From contig ML769436.1 of the NCBI GenBank assembly GCA_009733575.1, positions 210,010 to 274,009 of the forward strand: a stretch of 64,000 nt of DNA. Reading direction: 5' to 3'. The notes under the pieces are model-generated. The model did not search any database, had not been told where the DNA came from, and saw only the letters and a list, made by a program, of their open reading frames with translations. Shown one piece after another: positions 1 to 11,181 of the stretch (position 1 is the stretch's first letter; each line of letters starts with the position of its first letter). This stretch comes from Gymnopus androsaceus JB14 (taxonomy: Eukaryota; Basidiomycota; Agaricomycetes; Agaricales; Omphalotaceae). A program made the position numbers and the translations under genes.

Positions 1-2511
1 AGCTCTCGTAACATTCCAGTGTTATACTCGCCAAGAAACCAGGTATACAAGCCTCGGTTTCAATCCAGTATCGCATCATATCTGGTAGGTCTTGTGGCCC
101 GCCCTCGCCCGTTGCTACAAGCTGCATGTTCATTCCGCCTGTCTCAGTCGGAGAATTGGATTTCAAGGTCTATCGAGCAACAAACCAGGTCAATCCAAGG
201 TCAAGAATTAATGTTTATTACTGACCTTGTCTGGCCCAAATACAAAGCTAGCATTTAGGTCGAAAAGCGATGTGACACGGACTTGACCATTTGGATAAAA
301 CGCGAGTTTTACACCCATGATGGACTCTATGGCTTCGCGGAATTCTGCCGATTTCGCTTTGAAAACCTATGGGATATCTCAGCAAGAAGAACGAGGAGTA
401 AGCACGGATGTAATCACCTGCTGAAGTCTCAACAATCTCTTCTCTTTCTGTTTCAAGACATCCTCCAATTCTTCCTTCTCCTTGACGGCCAGATCCAAAC
501 TTTCTCGAGGAACCAACGTTGCGGCAGGCTGCGATGTAGAATCAGCCTGCGCTTTCACAAGATCTACCTCTTTCAAAGCTTCCTCAACGTCTGCCAGCCT
601 CTTCAATAATGCCTGATTCTCTCCCTTTAAGCGTTCGAGGACTGCAGTCCGGCCAGCCTCCCATTCGGCGTGTGGGTTGTCCTTCATTTCCAGCACACGA
701 GTATTTGGAGGAATATGGCGCCCGCCTGCTATTTCTCCCCGGAGGTCAAAAAGAGTTTGTTCCACGGCGTCAAGGGCTGTATCGCAAAAGTGAGATATGG
801 AAGGTCGTTGGATTGGTTGTTAAACTTGCCTTTCTCGAGCTCTGAGCTCTTCTCCTTCTCCTTCTCGTATTCCGCTTTCGTCTTTGCAAGGTCATCTACG
901 AATTGTTGACTCGCCTTTTGTCCGCGTTGCTGAGCCTCTTTGACTTGCTTTAGAAGATTCTCTTGGGCCTCGGCCTCTCTCTCCCTTGATCGCTTTAGCT
1001 TTTCCAACAAGCCCTCGATTTCAGCGCGCAAATCTGCATTGGCGCGCTTTGCATCGGTGTAAAGTCCTTCGAGGTGCTGGACGCGGGATTCATGTACTGA
1101 CGCAAGAGCACTAGGATCAGTCTCAGACTGGGACTTGGAGTCGGAGGTAAGTTGAGCCTAACACCGTTGAGTAACAAGGAAAAGTCGATGAAATGAGTCG
1201 ACTCACTACTGCTGCTTCCAAGAACGCCAGTTCCTTCAAGGCCGTCTCCAATTCTTCTTCCTTTAACCGTAAGCGAATTCGTAGATTCGAAATCTACAAA
1301 GATGGAGATTAATGTAGATAAAAGTGAATGACTATGAATCCCTACCTCTACTCGTTCACTTTGCACCTCGACCTGAATTTCCGGTCTTCTAGCGAGGCCA
1401 CTCTCCTGCAGTGCATCCCTCTCCCTTTTGACTGCCGTGAGCTCTGCCAGAGCGGACCCATGTGCATCCAGTAAAGCAGCATGCTCTAGTCGTAAAGATG
1501 ACAGTTGGGACGTTGCCTGGACCGTGGGGTGATCATCTTCAGGCTCATCTTGATCAAGTTCAAGATGTATGGCCAGTGTAGATGGACTGAGAGGCAACTG
1601 CCCAGAGCTGCGTCTGGATGATGATGACCGTCGCACTTCCTCCATCTTCCGTACCAACTTTTCAATCTCCGCCTCCTTCATGCTCAGGCGACTCTCTAGT
1701 CCCCGTTTATCCTCCCTCAAAACCTCGACTGTGGCGTTACGTTCGCGGAGAGTAGAGTTTTCGCTTTTCAACACGATAAGATCAGCATTAAGCCGCGTGT
1801 TTGTGGATTCAAGTTGGCGGAGGTAGCTTGCCTGTCGTTTTAATTCGGCAGTGAGCAGTCTGTGATCTGCGTCGGGTGCAGAAGACGTGGATTGTGATAA
1901 TGAAGGTGCTGAAGTTGAGGAAGAGAGGTCAAAGCTAGATGCTACTCTCGCCTTGGCCGCATTCTTTTCTTCCTCGACTCTAGTCTCCAAAAACATTGCC
2001 TGCTTCTGAACCTCTTCGAGCTGGGCTTTGAGCAACTTGACCTGGTGTTCGTGAGTACGCTCAAGTTTGAAATGGGAGTCTTTCAAATCTGCATGAGAGA
2101 CTTCTAGATTTGAGAGAGAAATACGAGCTTCGGAAAGGTTGCGCTTCAATTGCGCCTCTCGTTCTCTAGCCTCCTTTTCTTCCCTCTCTCGCCCTTGGCG
2201 TTCTTCAGTCTCCCGGTCATGCAGCCATCTCCGGTCCTTCTCCAAAAGGTCCAACTTCTGATCCTTTTCGCGAACTTTCTTCTCTAGATCGGCGCAGTTT
2301 GTCTGCAAGGTTGCGAGTTTACGCTCGAGGGCGGCGGCACTGAATGTATTGTTGAGAGTAGTACGGAGGTGGCGCTTTGTATTTGGGAGAGAGGAATCTG
2401 TATTACTGTTCAGTCAGATAATAGTAGATTTATAAAATTTGTACCTTGGTCGTGCTCATCTCTGTCGCGTTTGAGGCCAGTTCTCAAAGAGGAGGAGCTA
2501 GCGGTCGACAT
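1..2511 (-). CDS. MAD1: Spindle assembly checkpoint protein Mad1 (C-terminal end missing at window edge)
   Basis: Mad1 recruits Mad2 to unattached kinetochores and nuclear pores. Join on the minus strand: 2511-2445, 2397-1346, 1293-1207, 1157-830, 776-418, 366-226, 169-<1; all junctions keep frame. The start is the ATG at 2511, giving MSTASSSSLRTGLKRDRDEH. About 730 residues are present. Residues ~20-560 are long coiled coil (E/K/R/L heptads). A family hallmark follows, GGRHIPPNTRVLEMKDNP then RLKGENQALLKRL, and then the C-terminal RWD-like head with LLRLQQVFKAKSAEFREA, AFYPNGQVRVTS, GGMNMQLVATGEGGPQDLP and CIPGFLASITLE. Roughly the last 20-40 residues lie outside the window. Intron 777-829 has a GC donor (gcaagt). 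The R-L-K triplet before GENQ may be the Bub1-binding motif (tentative). Frame is intact throughout. The gene is divergent from ATP23. Confidence 0.95.
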
Positions 2512-2569
2512 CAAAGAAGCATTGGGCGCCTACACGTACTCGTGTTTTTTTCAGTTGGCGCCCATCTCG
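2512..2569. promoter_or_regulatory. 58-bp bidirectional promoter between MAD1 and ATP23
   Basis: The two start codons (2511 minus, 2570 plus) face away from each other with only 58 bp between them, so the core promoters must share this stretch or lie inside the opposite gene's 5' region. No TATA-like box is visible here. Confidence 0.6.
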
Positions 2570-3302
2570 ATGGCCTCTTCAGATCCCCCTTCTTCTTCGA
2601 CTCCGAGTTCGTCCTTTGACCGCTTCCTTCGAAAAGCCCAACTGGTCACAGGTCTGGGCGTTACAGATGAAGAACGAGCAAAAGATCTGGAGGCGCTCAA
2701 TGTCAGACGGTGCGAAAAGATGAAAAAGGATCTAATGGAGAGCAGTAGGTTGTTTCATTTTTTTGTGGTAGATTTTCGCTTAGTTTATTACAGGTCCTCT
2801 GGTTGTATTCATGCTCAAACATCTCCGACTATCTGGATGCCAGGTCCCTGAGGAGAACATATTCTGTGTCCCGTGTCAATCACCTTATACAACAACAAAT
2901 TACACTGCACATGCAGGAGCCTACCTCCCCCACCCGCACGGCGCCCTAAAACTCTGCGCCGGCCACTTTTTCTCCACCCAACACGTCGAAAGCACCATTA
3001 CACACGAACTTCTCCACATGTTCGACGAATGCCGCTTCAAAGTCGATTGGACGAATCTAAGGCACCATGCCTGCAGTGAGATTCGAGCCAATAATCTAAG
3101 CGGGGATTGTAGGTATTTTAGGGAGCTTAGAAGGGGTTTTGTAGGGTTCACAAAGCAGCATCAGGCCTGCGTCCGCCGTCGCGCTATCACCTCCGTTGCA
3201 GCCAACCCCGCATGCCCGTCTCTTGCCCATGCGGAAAGAGCAGTGAACGAGGTTTGGGAGAGCTGTTTATCGGATACGAGGCCTTTTGATGAGATTTATT
3301 AG
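2570..3302 (+). CDS. ATP23: Mitochondrial inner membrane metalloprotease Atp23
   Basis: Atp23 is an intermembrane-space zinc protease that matures subunit 6 (Atp6) of the F1Fo ATP synthase and helps assemble it. Two exons, 2570-2744 and 2794-3302, with a 49-bp intron, give 227 residues, the usual family length. Visible features: Ser/Pro-rich start MASSDPPSSSTPSSS; a CVPC pair around residue 85; the HExxH zinc motif in THELLHMFDECRFKVDW; conserved SEIRANNLSGDCRYF; CVRRRAITSVAANP; and the family-typical end DTRPFDEIY. Four or five residues after CVPC look unlike relatives, and a small unrecognised intron there is possible but not needed for frame. From about 2910 onward the gene lies inside the duplicated block, and a decayed copy of its 3' half is found at 5782-6040. 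Confidence 0.95.
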
Positions 3303-3487
3303 AGGCATTCTGTTCATCTATTACACCCATCTCTAATCAAAGTATCTTGTTACCTTGCGGGCGAGAATTCATTGACGGCAATTCTCTCGCACAAGTATGA
3401 ACCAAAAGTCTAAACTGGCATGCATAACATAGGCAACGTGCAGTCCGGATGCTCTTTCTCAACCTTTCCTCTCTCCTCGTCTCTCTT

Positions 3488-5323
3488 ATGGCTTCAACGA
3501 GAACTAATTCTTTTAGGGAACAAGTTACTAGTCCGACTCCTACCGATGCTCTGAATACCAGTCCTCTTAACGACCCAGAGAAATCAGCCACCAGTCTCGC
3601 GTCGCAGAAGCAACTATCCCCTCTTCGCAAAGGCTGGTATTGGCTGTTCTCTCTGGGGCACAGTTTTTCGACATTTACAATTCTTGTGCAGTTATTATTG
3701 CTTTACCAACAGCAAGTATCTCCCTTATGAATTTTTTGTTCCCGATGCTCAACTTCAGTATGCTACCAGCTTGGCGCGGATTTGGGATTCTCTCCGGCAG
3801 CTCTTCAATGGGTTTTGTCAGCATATACACTCACCTTTGCTGCCTTTATGCTCATCTCTGGCCGTTTATCTGACATCTTCCACCCGAAACCTGTATTTGT
3901 CGCTGGCTTCCTGGTAATTGGTCTCCTCAGTATTCCAATCGCAGCTAGTGTCAGCCCGATCATGGTTATCGTACTGCGAGCTTTTCAGGGCATTGGTAAG
4001 TGTTTTTGTCTTTTTTTCCAGTACTGTTCTTGAGCAACTATGATGCTAGGTGCTGCAATGAATGTCCCGTCGGCTGTAGCAATGATTTCAATGTCTTTCC
4101 CTGACCGTGAGGAACGAAGTCGGGCATATGCAGTCTACGGCGCCTTTGGTGCGATTGGTAACTGCCTCGGGTCTATTATCGGTGGTGTTATTTCCAGCCA
4201 AACCTCATGGCGATGGGGTAAGCTTTTGAGAAATTGCACATACCCCAAAATCTCACTAAACAGTGTAATAGTGTTTTATGTCATTGCAATGCTTGTTATT
4301 CCGTTCGCTCTAGTTTCATGGTTCATCCTCCCCACACATACCAATCACATTGCGGAGGAGAGAAAAAATCTTGATTGGCCTGGCGTATTCAGCCTAACGA
4401 TTGGGCTTATTCTTTTTGTCTTTGCCGTCTCTCAGGCTAGTGCAATAGGTATGTGTTTATTTCCATAGTGCTGTCCGTTTTGCCCAAGTATCCACCTTTA
4501 GGCTGGAAGTCCCCTGGTGTAGTCGCACCTCTGGTTCTTTCTATTGTGATGTTTGGTGCATTTCTTTCAATCGAGAGCATCGTGAAGGACCCAGCTCTTC
4601 CACCTCGAACATGGACGAACAAGAACTTTACGCCTTTGTTTTTTTACGCATGGAGTATATACTGGTGGTACCTTGCATCTGAACTACAGCTTGTGCAAAT
4701 CTTCGTGGTGAGCTTCACCGTATCCCGAGGTTCGATAAGTATTGACGACTATATATTCGAAGGATTTATGGAATTTCTCCTCCCTCTCCGCCGCCGTGAG
4801 ATATCTGCCTCTGGGAATTTCCGGAGGCGCAACATCGCTACTTACTGGATACATCGCATCGAAATTACCTCGTCAAGTCTTGCTAGTTGGAGGACAAGTG
4901 TTGATGGTTGTGGGAGCGACATTGTTTGCTCTCGCTGACGATCCGTCGAAGTATTGGTCATATATTGTGCCGGGATGGTTTTGGGGATTGCTGGAGCCTC
5001 TATAGGGTATGTGGGTTGTACGATTGTGGTTATGGAGGACTTGAGAGAGGGTGAGGAGGGGGTGGTGAGTGCGGTTATGTATACTGCGTATCAGGTTGGA
5101 GCGACTTTGGGTTTGGCTGGCAAGTGATACTCCTTTTTGATTCAGGGAGCTAAATTCGCTTATCGATCTGTTCTCAGTCGTCACTTCTATTACACTTGGA
5201 GTGAATAATCATCAAGCTACGGATGCAGTTTCGCAGTTTAGAGGCTACTCGGTAGCCTTTTGGTCCGTAGCTGTTATGGATGGTATTGCGATACTTTTAA
5301 CGCTAGCTTTCGTGCGCGATTGA
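3488..5323 (+). pseudogene. MFS transporter, copy 1 (two single-base frame breaks)
   Basis: This is the upstream tandem copy of the DHA2-like transporter at 6238. Its exons correspond one to one: start-3715, 3759-3995, 4050-4217, 4272-4448, 4502-4707, 4763-5119, 5178-5323. Two bases are missing relative to copy 2. One T is lost near 3634 (aaaggctgg versus aaaggcttgg), which destroys the first membrane helix. One G is lost near 4971-4974 (cgggatgg versus cggggatgg), which gives a stop at 5003-5005. Splice sites and most residues are otherwise kept, including the GC donor at 5120. The promoter lacks the TATAAAA seen in copy 2. It is either a young pseudogene or a gene hit by the indel errors seen in SMC3; the lost bases both lie in short runs. 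Confidence 0.8.
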
Positions 5324-5649
5324 GCGTATTGCAGTGTGAGTTGGCTGTATTATTTATTATCACTATTTGCGCTAGCGATATAACTTGTACTCCTGTCGAG
5401 TATTGATCAAGATGCACCAATGCAATTTATGCAGGATCTCATTAGTAAAAGTCGGATTAGTCTTGGTCTCTTTCCACGAGGAAGAACTCGAAGAACTCGA
5501 AGAGTCAGGGGGCCTAGTTGCTCTCTCGTGCATTGTGTGTCTACCTGGGACGGAGAAGGGTTCAAAAATGCGGCGGGGGTCCTTGACCTCGGGGTCCTTC
5601 ACCCAGATTCATAACCATCGGCCTTACTTATTCTTGTCATCCTCCAGGT

Positions 5650-5740
5650 ATTCATCTTTTTGACTTTCACAATTCAATGCGCTCACAGTACGCTTCTGCC
5701 GAAAACGATTTCACTGTAAAACAAGTTCAAATTTCTTACA
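5650..5740 (-). pseudogene. Relic of SMC3 exon 4 in duplication unit 1
   Basis: The plus-strand stretch ggtattcatctttttgac, followed by gccgaaaacgatttcactgt, resembles SMC3 exon 4 at about 20045-20140 (gtattcatcctttttaac ... tcgaaaacgatttcgactgt). It is the same orientation as SMC3 with interior deletions. No coding capacity remains. Homology was seen by eye only. Confidence 0.5.
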
Positions 5741-5781
5741 GTCCCGAATACCGAAAACCCTGATGAGTCGACGAGACTGCT

Positions 5782-6040
5782 CATGTAGAAGCCTACCTTC
5801 CGCACCATAAAACTCTGTACCGGTCACCTTTTCTCCACCTAGTCCGTCTGAGATTCGAGCCAGCAATCTGAACGGGGATTGTAGGTTCTTAAGGAGTTTT
5901 GTAGGGTTTACAAAGCAGCATTCGCCGTCGCGCTATCACCTCCGGCGCAACCCGCATGGCCGTCCCTGCCCATGCCGAAAGAGCAGTGAACAAGGTTTGA
6001 GAGAATTGTTTATCGGATACGAGGCCTTTTGACGATATCC
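5782..6040 (+). pseudogene. Decayed 3' fragment of ATP23
   Basis: Start of duplication unit 2. It matches ATP23 exon 2 from about 2910 to the stop: gagattcgagccagcaatct, aacggggattgtaggt, cgccgtcgcgctatcacctc and gatacgaggccttttgac are all recognisable. The section encoding the HELLH zinc site is deleted (ccacctag joins directly to tccgtctgagattcg), and the frame is lost. It cannot make a protease. It marks the left breakpoint of the duplication inside ATP23. Confidence 0.85.
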
Positions 6041-6170
6041 TATCTCTAATCAAAGTATCTGGTCTTTGCGCGCGGGCGAGGATTGTTACTCAGCATTCAC
6101 TGACGGCAATTCTCTCGCACAAGTATGAACCCTAGAACATATCAGAAGCTTAACTGGCACACACGGAGAC

Positions 6171-6177
6171 TATAAAA
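6171..6177 (+). promoter_or_regulatory. TATA box of MFS copy 2
   Basis: TATAAAA lies 67 bp before the ATG at 6238 but only 22 bp before the ATG at 6199. The usual TATA-to-start distance therefore favours 6238 as the translation start. Copy 1 has gcataac at this place instead. Confidence 0.5.
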
Positions 6178-6237
6178 CATAGGCAACGTGTAGTCAGGAT
6201 GCTCTTCCTCAACCCTTCCTCTCTCCTTGTCTCTCTT

Positions 6238-8095
6238 ATGGCTTCAACGAGAACTAATTCTTTTAGGGAGCAGGTTACTAGTCCGACTTCCACTATATGT
6301 GCGGATGATATGGCCGACGACCCGTCTAAAAGTCCACTCAACGACCCAGAGAAATCGGCCACCAGTCTCGCGTCGCAGAAGCAACTATCCACTCTTCGCA
6401 AAGGCTTGGTATTGGCTGTTCTCTCTGGGGCACAGTTCTTCGACATTTACAATTCTTGCGCAGTTATTATTGCTTTACCAACAGCAAGTATCTCTCTTAC
6501 GAATTTCTTGCTGTCGATGCTCAACTTCAGTATGCTACCAGCTTGGCGCGGATTTGGGATTCTCTCCGGCAGCTCTTCAATGGGTTTTGTCAGCGTATAC
6601 GCTCACCTTTGCTGCCTTTTTGCTCATCTCTGGCCGTTTATCTGATATCTTCCACCCGAAACCTGTATTTGTCGCTGGCTTCCTGGTAATTGGTCTCCTC
6701 AGTATTCCAATCGCAGCTAGTGTCAACCCGATCATGGTTATCGTATTGCGAGCTTTTCAGGGCATTGGTAAGTGTTTTTGTCTTTTTTTTTCCAGTACTG
6801 TTCTGGAACGGACTATGATGCTAGGTGCTGCAATGAATGTCCCGTCGGCTGTAGCAATGATTTCGATGTCTTTCCCTGACCGTGAGGAACGAAGTCGGGC
6901 ATATGCAGTCTACGGGGCCTTTGGTGCGATTGGTAACTGCCTCGGGTCTATTATCGGTGGTGTTATTTCCAGCCAAACCTCATGGCGATGGGGTAAGCTT
7001 TTGAGAAATTGCACATACTCGAAATATCACTAAACAGTGTAATAGTGTTTTATGTCATTGCAATGCTTGTTATTCCGTTCGCTCTAGTTTCATGGTTCAT
7101 CCTCCCCACACATACCAATCACATTGCGGAGGAGAGAAAAAATCTTGATTGGCCTGGCGTATTCAGCCTAACGATTGGGCTTATTCTTTTTGTCTTTGCC
7201 GTCTCTCAGGCTAGTGCAATAGGCGCGTGTTTGTTTTCAGAGTGTTATCCATTTTGCTAAAGTATCTACCTTTAGGCTGGAAGTCCCCTGGTATAATTGC
7301 GCCTCTGGTTCTCTCTATTGTGATGTTTGGTGCATTTCTTTTAATCGAGCATATTGTGAAGGATCCAGCTCTTCCTTCTCGAACGTGGACGAACAAGAAC
7401 TTTACGCCTTTGTTCTTTTACGCCTGGAGTATATACTGGTGGGTGTTTGCATCTGAGCTACAGCTTGTGCAAATCTTCGTGGTGAGCTTCACAGTATCCC
7501 GAGGTTCGATAAGTATTGATGACTATATATTTGAAGGATTTATGGAATTTCTCCTCCCTCTCCGCCGCCGTGAGATGTCTGCCTCTGGGAATTTCCGGAG
7601 GCGCAACATCGCTACTTACTGGATACATCGCATCGAAATTACCTCGTAGAGTATTACTGGTTGGAGCACAAGTATTGATGGTTGTGGGAGCGACTTTATT
7701 TGCTCTCGCTGACGATCCGTCGAAGTATTGGTCACATATCGTCACGGGGATGGTTTTGGGGACTGCTGGAGTCTCTCTAGGATATGTAGGTTGTACGATT
7801 GTGGTTATGGAGGACGTGAGAGAGGGTGAGGAGGGAGTGGTAAGTGCAGTTATGTATACTGCGTATCAGGTTGGAGCGACTTTGGGATTCGCTGGCAAGT
7901 GTTTCCATCCATTTGAGGGAGCTAAATTCACTTATCGATCTGTTCTCAGTCGTCACTTCTATTACACTTGGAGTGAATAATCATCAAGCTACGGGCGCAG
8001 TTTCGCAGTTTAGAGGCTACTCGGTAGCTTTTTGGTCCTTGGTTGGTTTCGATGGTATTGCGATACTTATTGTGATGGTTTTCGTGCGCGATTGA
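6238..8095 (+). CDS. MFS drug/solute transporter, DHA2-like (intact copy 2)
   Basis: Proton-coupled plasma-membrane transporter of the major facilitator superfamily; substrate unknown. Exons 6238-6487, 6531-6767, 6825-6992, 7046-7222, 7276-7481, 7537-7894, 7950-8095 give 513 residues in one clean frame (526 if the ATG at 6199 is used). First helix VLAVLSGAQFFDIYNSCAVI. Motif A is GRLSDIFHPKPV after helix 2. A motif-C-like GNCLGSIIGG lies in helix 5. A WRWVFYVIAM junction is typical of 14-helix DHA2 members. The length fits 12-14 helices, ending SVAFWSLVGF and VFVRD. Two introns have GC donors: 7223 (gcgcgt, where copy 1 has gtatgt) and 7895 (gcaagt, same in copy 1). It arose by tandem duplication with copy 1. 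Confidence 0.9.
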
Positions 8096-8424
8096 GCGTA
8101 TTGCAGTTTGAGTTGACTGTATTATTTATTGAATATTGTCACTACTTGTTGCTAGCGATATAACTTGTACTTCTGTCGAGTATTAACCTGCTCAAGATGC
8201 ACCGAAGCAGGACCTCATTAGTACAAGGGATTAGTATTAGTCTCTGTCTCCTTCCACGAGGAGGAACTCGAAGAGTCAGGGCGCCTAGTTGCTCTCTCGT
8301 GCACTGTGTGTCATCTCTGGAGAATCTACCTGGGACGGAGAAGGGTTCGGAAATGCGGCGGGGTCCGGGATCTCGAGGTCCTTCACCCAGATTCATACCA
8401 CCAATCTCATTCATGTCATCCAGA

Positions 8425-8510
8425 GGGTATTCATCTTTTTGACTTCTACAATTTCTCCAGACCGAGTCATTGAAAACGACTTCACTGTAAAACAAGTTGA
8501 GAAACACATT
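8425..8510 (-). pseudogene. Relic of SMC3 exon 4 in duplication unit 2
   Basis: Minus-strand reading gives SEVVFNDS and later SQKDEYPLDD, which parallels VEIVFDNSD and VKKDEYSLD in SMC3 exon 4, with an internal deletion. The DNA keeps gtattcatctttttgac and ttgaaaacgacttcactgt. It is the clearer of the two relics. Confidence 0.55.
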
Positions 8511-8555
8511 AAGGTTTGCCGCACTCCCGAATACCGAAAATCCTGGTGAGTCGTA

Positions 8556-10713
8556 AAACGGTGAATAACTGTCGCTGGCTCCTGACATGATGTACGGATT
8601 ATTCAAACGGATCTGACTCTCCGAATAGATACTATTACTTGCGATGGCATTCAGGTGCTCGGACCGCGAGAACGGTGGATGCCCTTAGGAAGGAAATGTT
8701 GTTTTCCAGAGGTTCGTTTCTTCGATTGACTTGATGTAACTGTCCCGAGGTCAATATCGAGCATAGATGCAGACTCAAGGCTTCGAATGTTCACGCTTCA
8801 CATGGAAAGTTGGAAGATAGAGGGAAGGAAGATGGATCAAGTACTGAACGTCGAGATGATTCTCTACAGCCCAAACGTTGAACACCTCATGTTTACAATA
8901 CGAGTCATTATTCAGTCGTTGCGGGGTGATCGCTTCCAATGGGCAATGACTAGGGACCGACTATCCGTCTTTAGCGATGAGCAAGTAGAGCTCTGTCTTG
9001 CAGCTTCTGGACTCTTTTGAATCTTGTATTAAACCGACGAAAATGGAAACGGTGGGCTCTACTCTGCTACAGGTCAACTCATGCCAGTTTCTAATACTGA
9101 TTTGCCGCAATTAGATCGTGAAAGTTTATGGAGCTAGCTGTATTTCCCTCTTTGGCGGTCTTCGTGTTTTCAGGCTCATGATTCTGCGTCAGTAGTACAG
9201 CCTCGAAAAGCTCGGAATGGACTTCGAATTCCTTTATCAACCTATCTCCGAGCGCGTGAAGATAATCGCGCATTCGCGTCATGGACGCGTTTAAACAGCT
9301 TCGTCTCCTGCATCTTGTACAAGTACGTATCTTTTTGTCCGAAAAGTGTCAAGTTTCTAAGGCATTCTTTTAGGTGGGTCAATCTGGATTCTGAGGTTTC
9401 CGACAAGGACGAGAACCTTCCAATATACCTTCCATCTTTCTAATGTCGGGGATCTTTGGGCGCAGTCGTCTATACTTTTTTTAATGCGGCGGTGACCGAT
9501 ATTCGTGACCTATTTGGTCAATGGACTCAGGGTACCATCGAGAAGACTTCTTGAGGAAAACGTTGCTGATGGATAGAGGGTTATCTATTTCCTGAAGCTG
9601 TTTTTGTGCGAAGCCCAATAAAGGAGACAGTTGCAGGCACGCAGAAAGAAAATGATAGTACCCCATGGAGGAGCCAACTTGGCATCCTACGGCGGTGGAC
9701 CTCCCTGTTGGCGTTTCTTTGCGGCTAGCCGTTCAGCTGAATGATGGTAAAGATACATAAACCGAAGAGCCGGCCGTGACGCACTGGGAGGAAACGACCC
9801 CCCGGCGGCTGCGCGGGGCTTTCCTTCTCTTACACTTAACCTGCGGGAACGGGGAACCGTGATCGAACTCCGGACATACGGGGCATATGTGATCCATTTC
9901 CTGGTGTACACTTCTACTGGGTTCTTCATACTGATCGTGAGGATTCATTACCACTTGGGATGTCTCATGCATGTTTTCCGCTTTGAACGAGTCTATGCTT
10001 TTTCTGCTATTTTTTGTTTTTGTTTTTTACTCACTCTTTGCCGAACGCGGAGCCTCCTACGCGTCTCATGCAGGCTTCCTTTCTTCATTTGCTCTCTTTA
10101 GTCGCGCGACGTTCTTGTATCACTTGGATCAATCATTCTCTTCTACATTGGGTATACACATATACGTCATGAATAAACCCATAGGAAACGCACCAGGCGG
10201 AGACTATGTCCTGGAGGAGGTGCGGCTGGAACGGAAAGCCTTTGCAGGGTTAGTGCGGAATATAGTAGCGGAATGCTGAGCGGGCGTCGCATCGCGTCGT
10301 GGGCTGAAGTCCAGTGAGGGGGCTTGAATGATCGCGATTGAATCTGTCTAGACAGATTCTCGGATCGGATACACTGCTAAGTACAACTTTCTCTCGTTCG
10401 TGTTTATTTTGCTAATCAATTGATTGTAACTCGGAGCAGGATTAAACTTCGTTTTTAACTTTGCACTCCGCTAGAGCGACAGACCGCAGTGCGCTCTGTT
10501 CTAGGTACTAGCAAGGTCTATCCACTGTTCGCATTCGAATTCGCTTATGTCTCAAGCAATATATAATATACGGTGCCGCTAGGGTTTTCGTTGGCTCTGC
10601 CGGTGCATATATCGAGGTAAGTCAACAGAGTTTTAACTATTAGCCCTTAGATTAGAACTTTAACCTTATAGCCATAGTAATGACTCTTACTAGTTTCCTG
10701 AGTTGATTATTGG
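8556..10713. other. Gene-poor stretch with no recognisable gene
   Basis: Only short open frames occur (8787-9020 plus, 9091-9282 minus, 9481-9666 minus, 9971-10279 plus). None shows a domain, matched splice sites or family motif. The last has a hydrophobic start (MLFLLFFVFVFYSLF) that could be a signal or membrane segment, but support is weak. Confidence 0.5.
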
Positions 10714-11181
10714 TCAGTAGTTTGAAAGCTCTCTGAGGGGAGAACATTCGAGCGTCGAGTTTAATTTTTGGAGATCTTCGAGAAAGTCTAAGTTCTTCTT
10801 GAACGACACTGGCATCATCATGTACAAGTCGCTTGCTTCTTGAACGATTCGATACGGTTCAGACGAGAATGTCACGGTACTAGTACTCATGTCTGTCGGA
10901 ACAGTGTAATTGTAAGAAACTTCCATTCTCTTCGAATCGTATGATGGTTTCTCGACCAGGGCAGCAACATGACCTGAGGAGTAGCTTGTTATTCCAATTA
11001 TTCGGTGGCGGATGGGTGAGAAGTTGAGCGCCTGGTCCAAAGTTTCTATGACTTGAGCTGCCGGGTAGGACTTCATGACGGGGTCTGAATCTGGACGACG
11101 GAGATCTTGGGGTGGCGTTTTTGTAATTACATACCGGATTATCATGTAAGTGTAGGGATTTGCGCTGCACCTGCAGGACAT
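10714..11181 (-). CDS. Hypothetical protein, 155 residues, doubtful
   Basis: The longest open frame between the MFS and P450 genes, in one frame from the ATG at 11181. The sequence looks composition-normal (RRPDSDPVMKSYPAAQVIE, then SYNYTVPTDMSTSTVTF, then FKKNLDFLEDLQKLNSTLE), has no membrane segment and no motif I recognise. A second frame overlaps at 10880-11251 and the start could instead lie there, joined through an intron near 11140-11165. It is upstream of and divergent from the P450. It may be a real small gene or chance. Confidence 0.3.
   Translation of the reverse strand: MSCRCSANPYTYMIIRYVITKTPPQDLRRPDSDPVMKSYPAAQVIETLDQALNFSPIRHRIIGITSYSSGHVAALVEKPSYDSKRMEVSYNYTVPTDMSTSTVTFSSEPYRIVQEASDLYMMMPVSFKKNLDFLEDLQKLNSTLECSPLRELSNY

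Larger units (their letters stand above)
2910..5771. repeat. Tandem segmental duplication, unit 1
   Basis: About 2.86 kb, starting inside ATP23 exon 2 (near atgcaggagcctacc) and running through MFS copy 1 and its downstream region to about ccctgatgagtcg. It matches unit 2 collinearly in exons, introns and flanks. Confidence 0.85.
5782..8552. repeat. Tandem segmental duplication, unit 2
   Basis: About 2.77 kb, collinear with 2910-5771: ATP23 fragment, MFS copy 2, shared downstream sequence (gctagcgatataacttgtac, gggacggagaagggttc) and the SMC3 exon-4 relic, ending near cctggtgagtcg. Confidence 0.85.

Noticed and set aside
8142..8606. 154-residue minus-strand frame as a new gene
   Set aside because: It runs across duplicated non-coding flank; its only protein-like part is the SMC3 exon-4 relic.
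9687..9972. Two overlapping minus-strand frames near a GC-rich patch
   Set aside because: No motif, mutually exclusive frames, no supporting splice or promoter signal.
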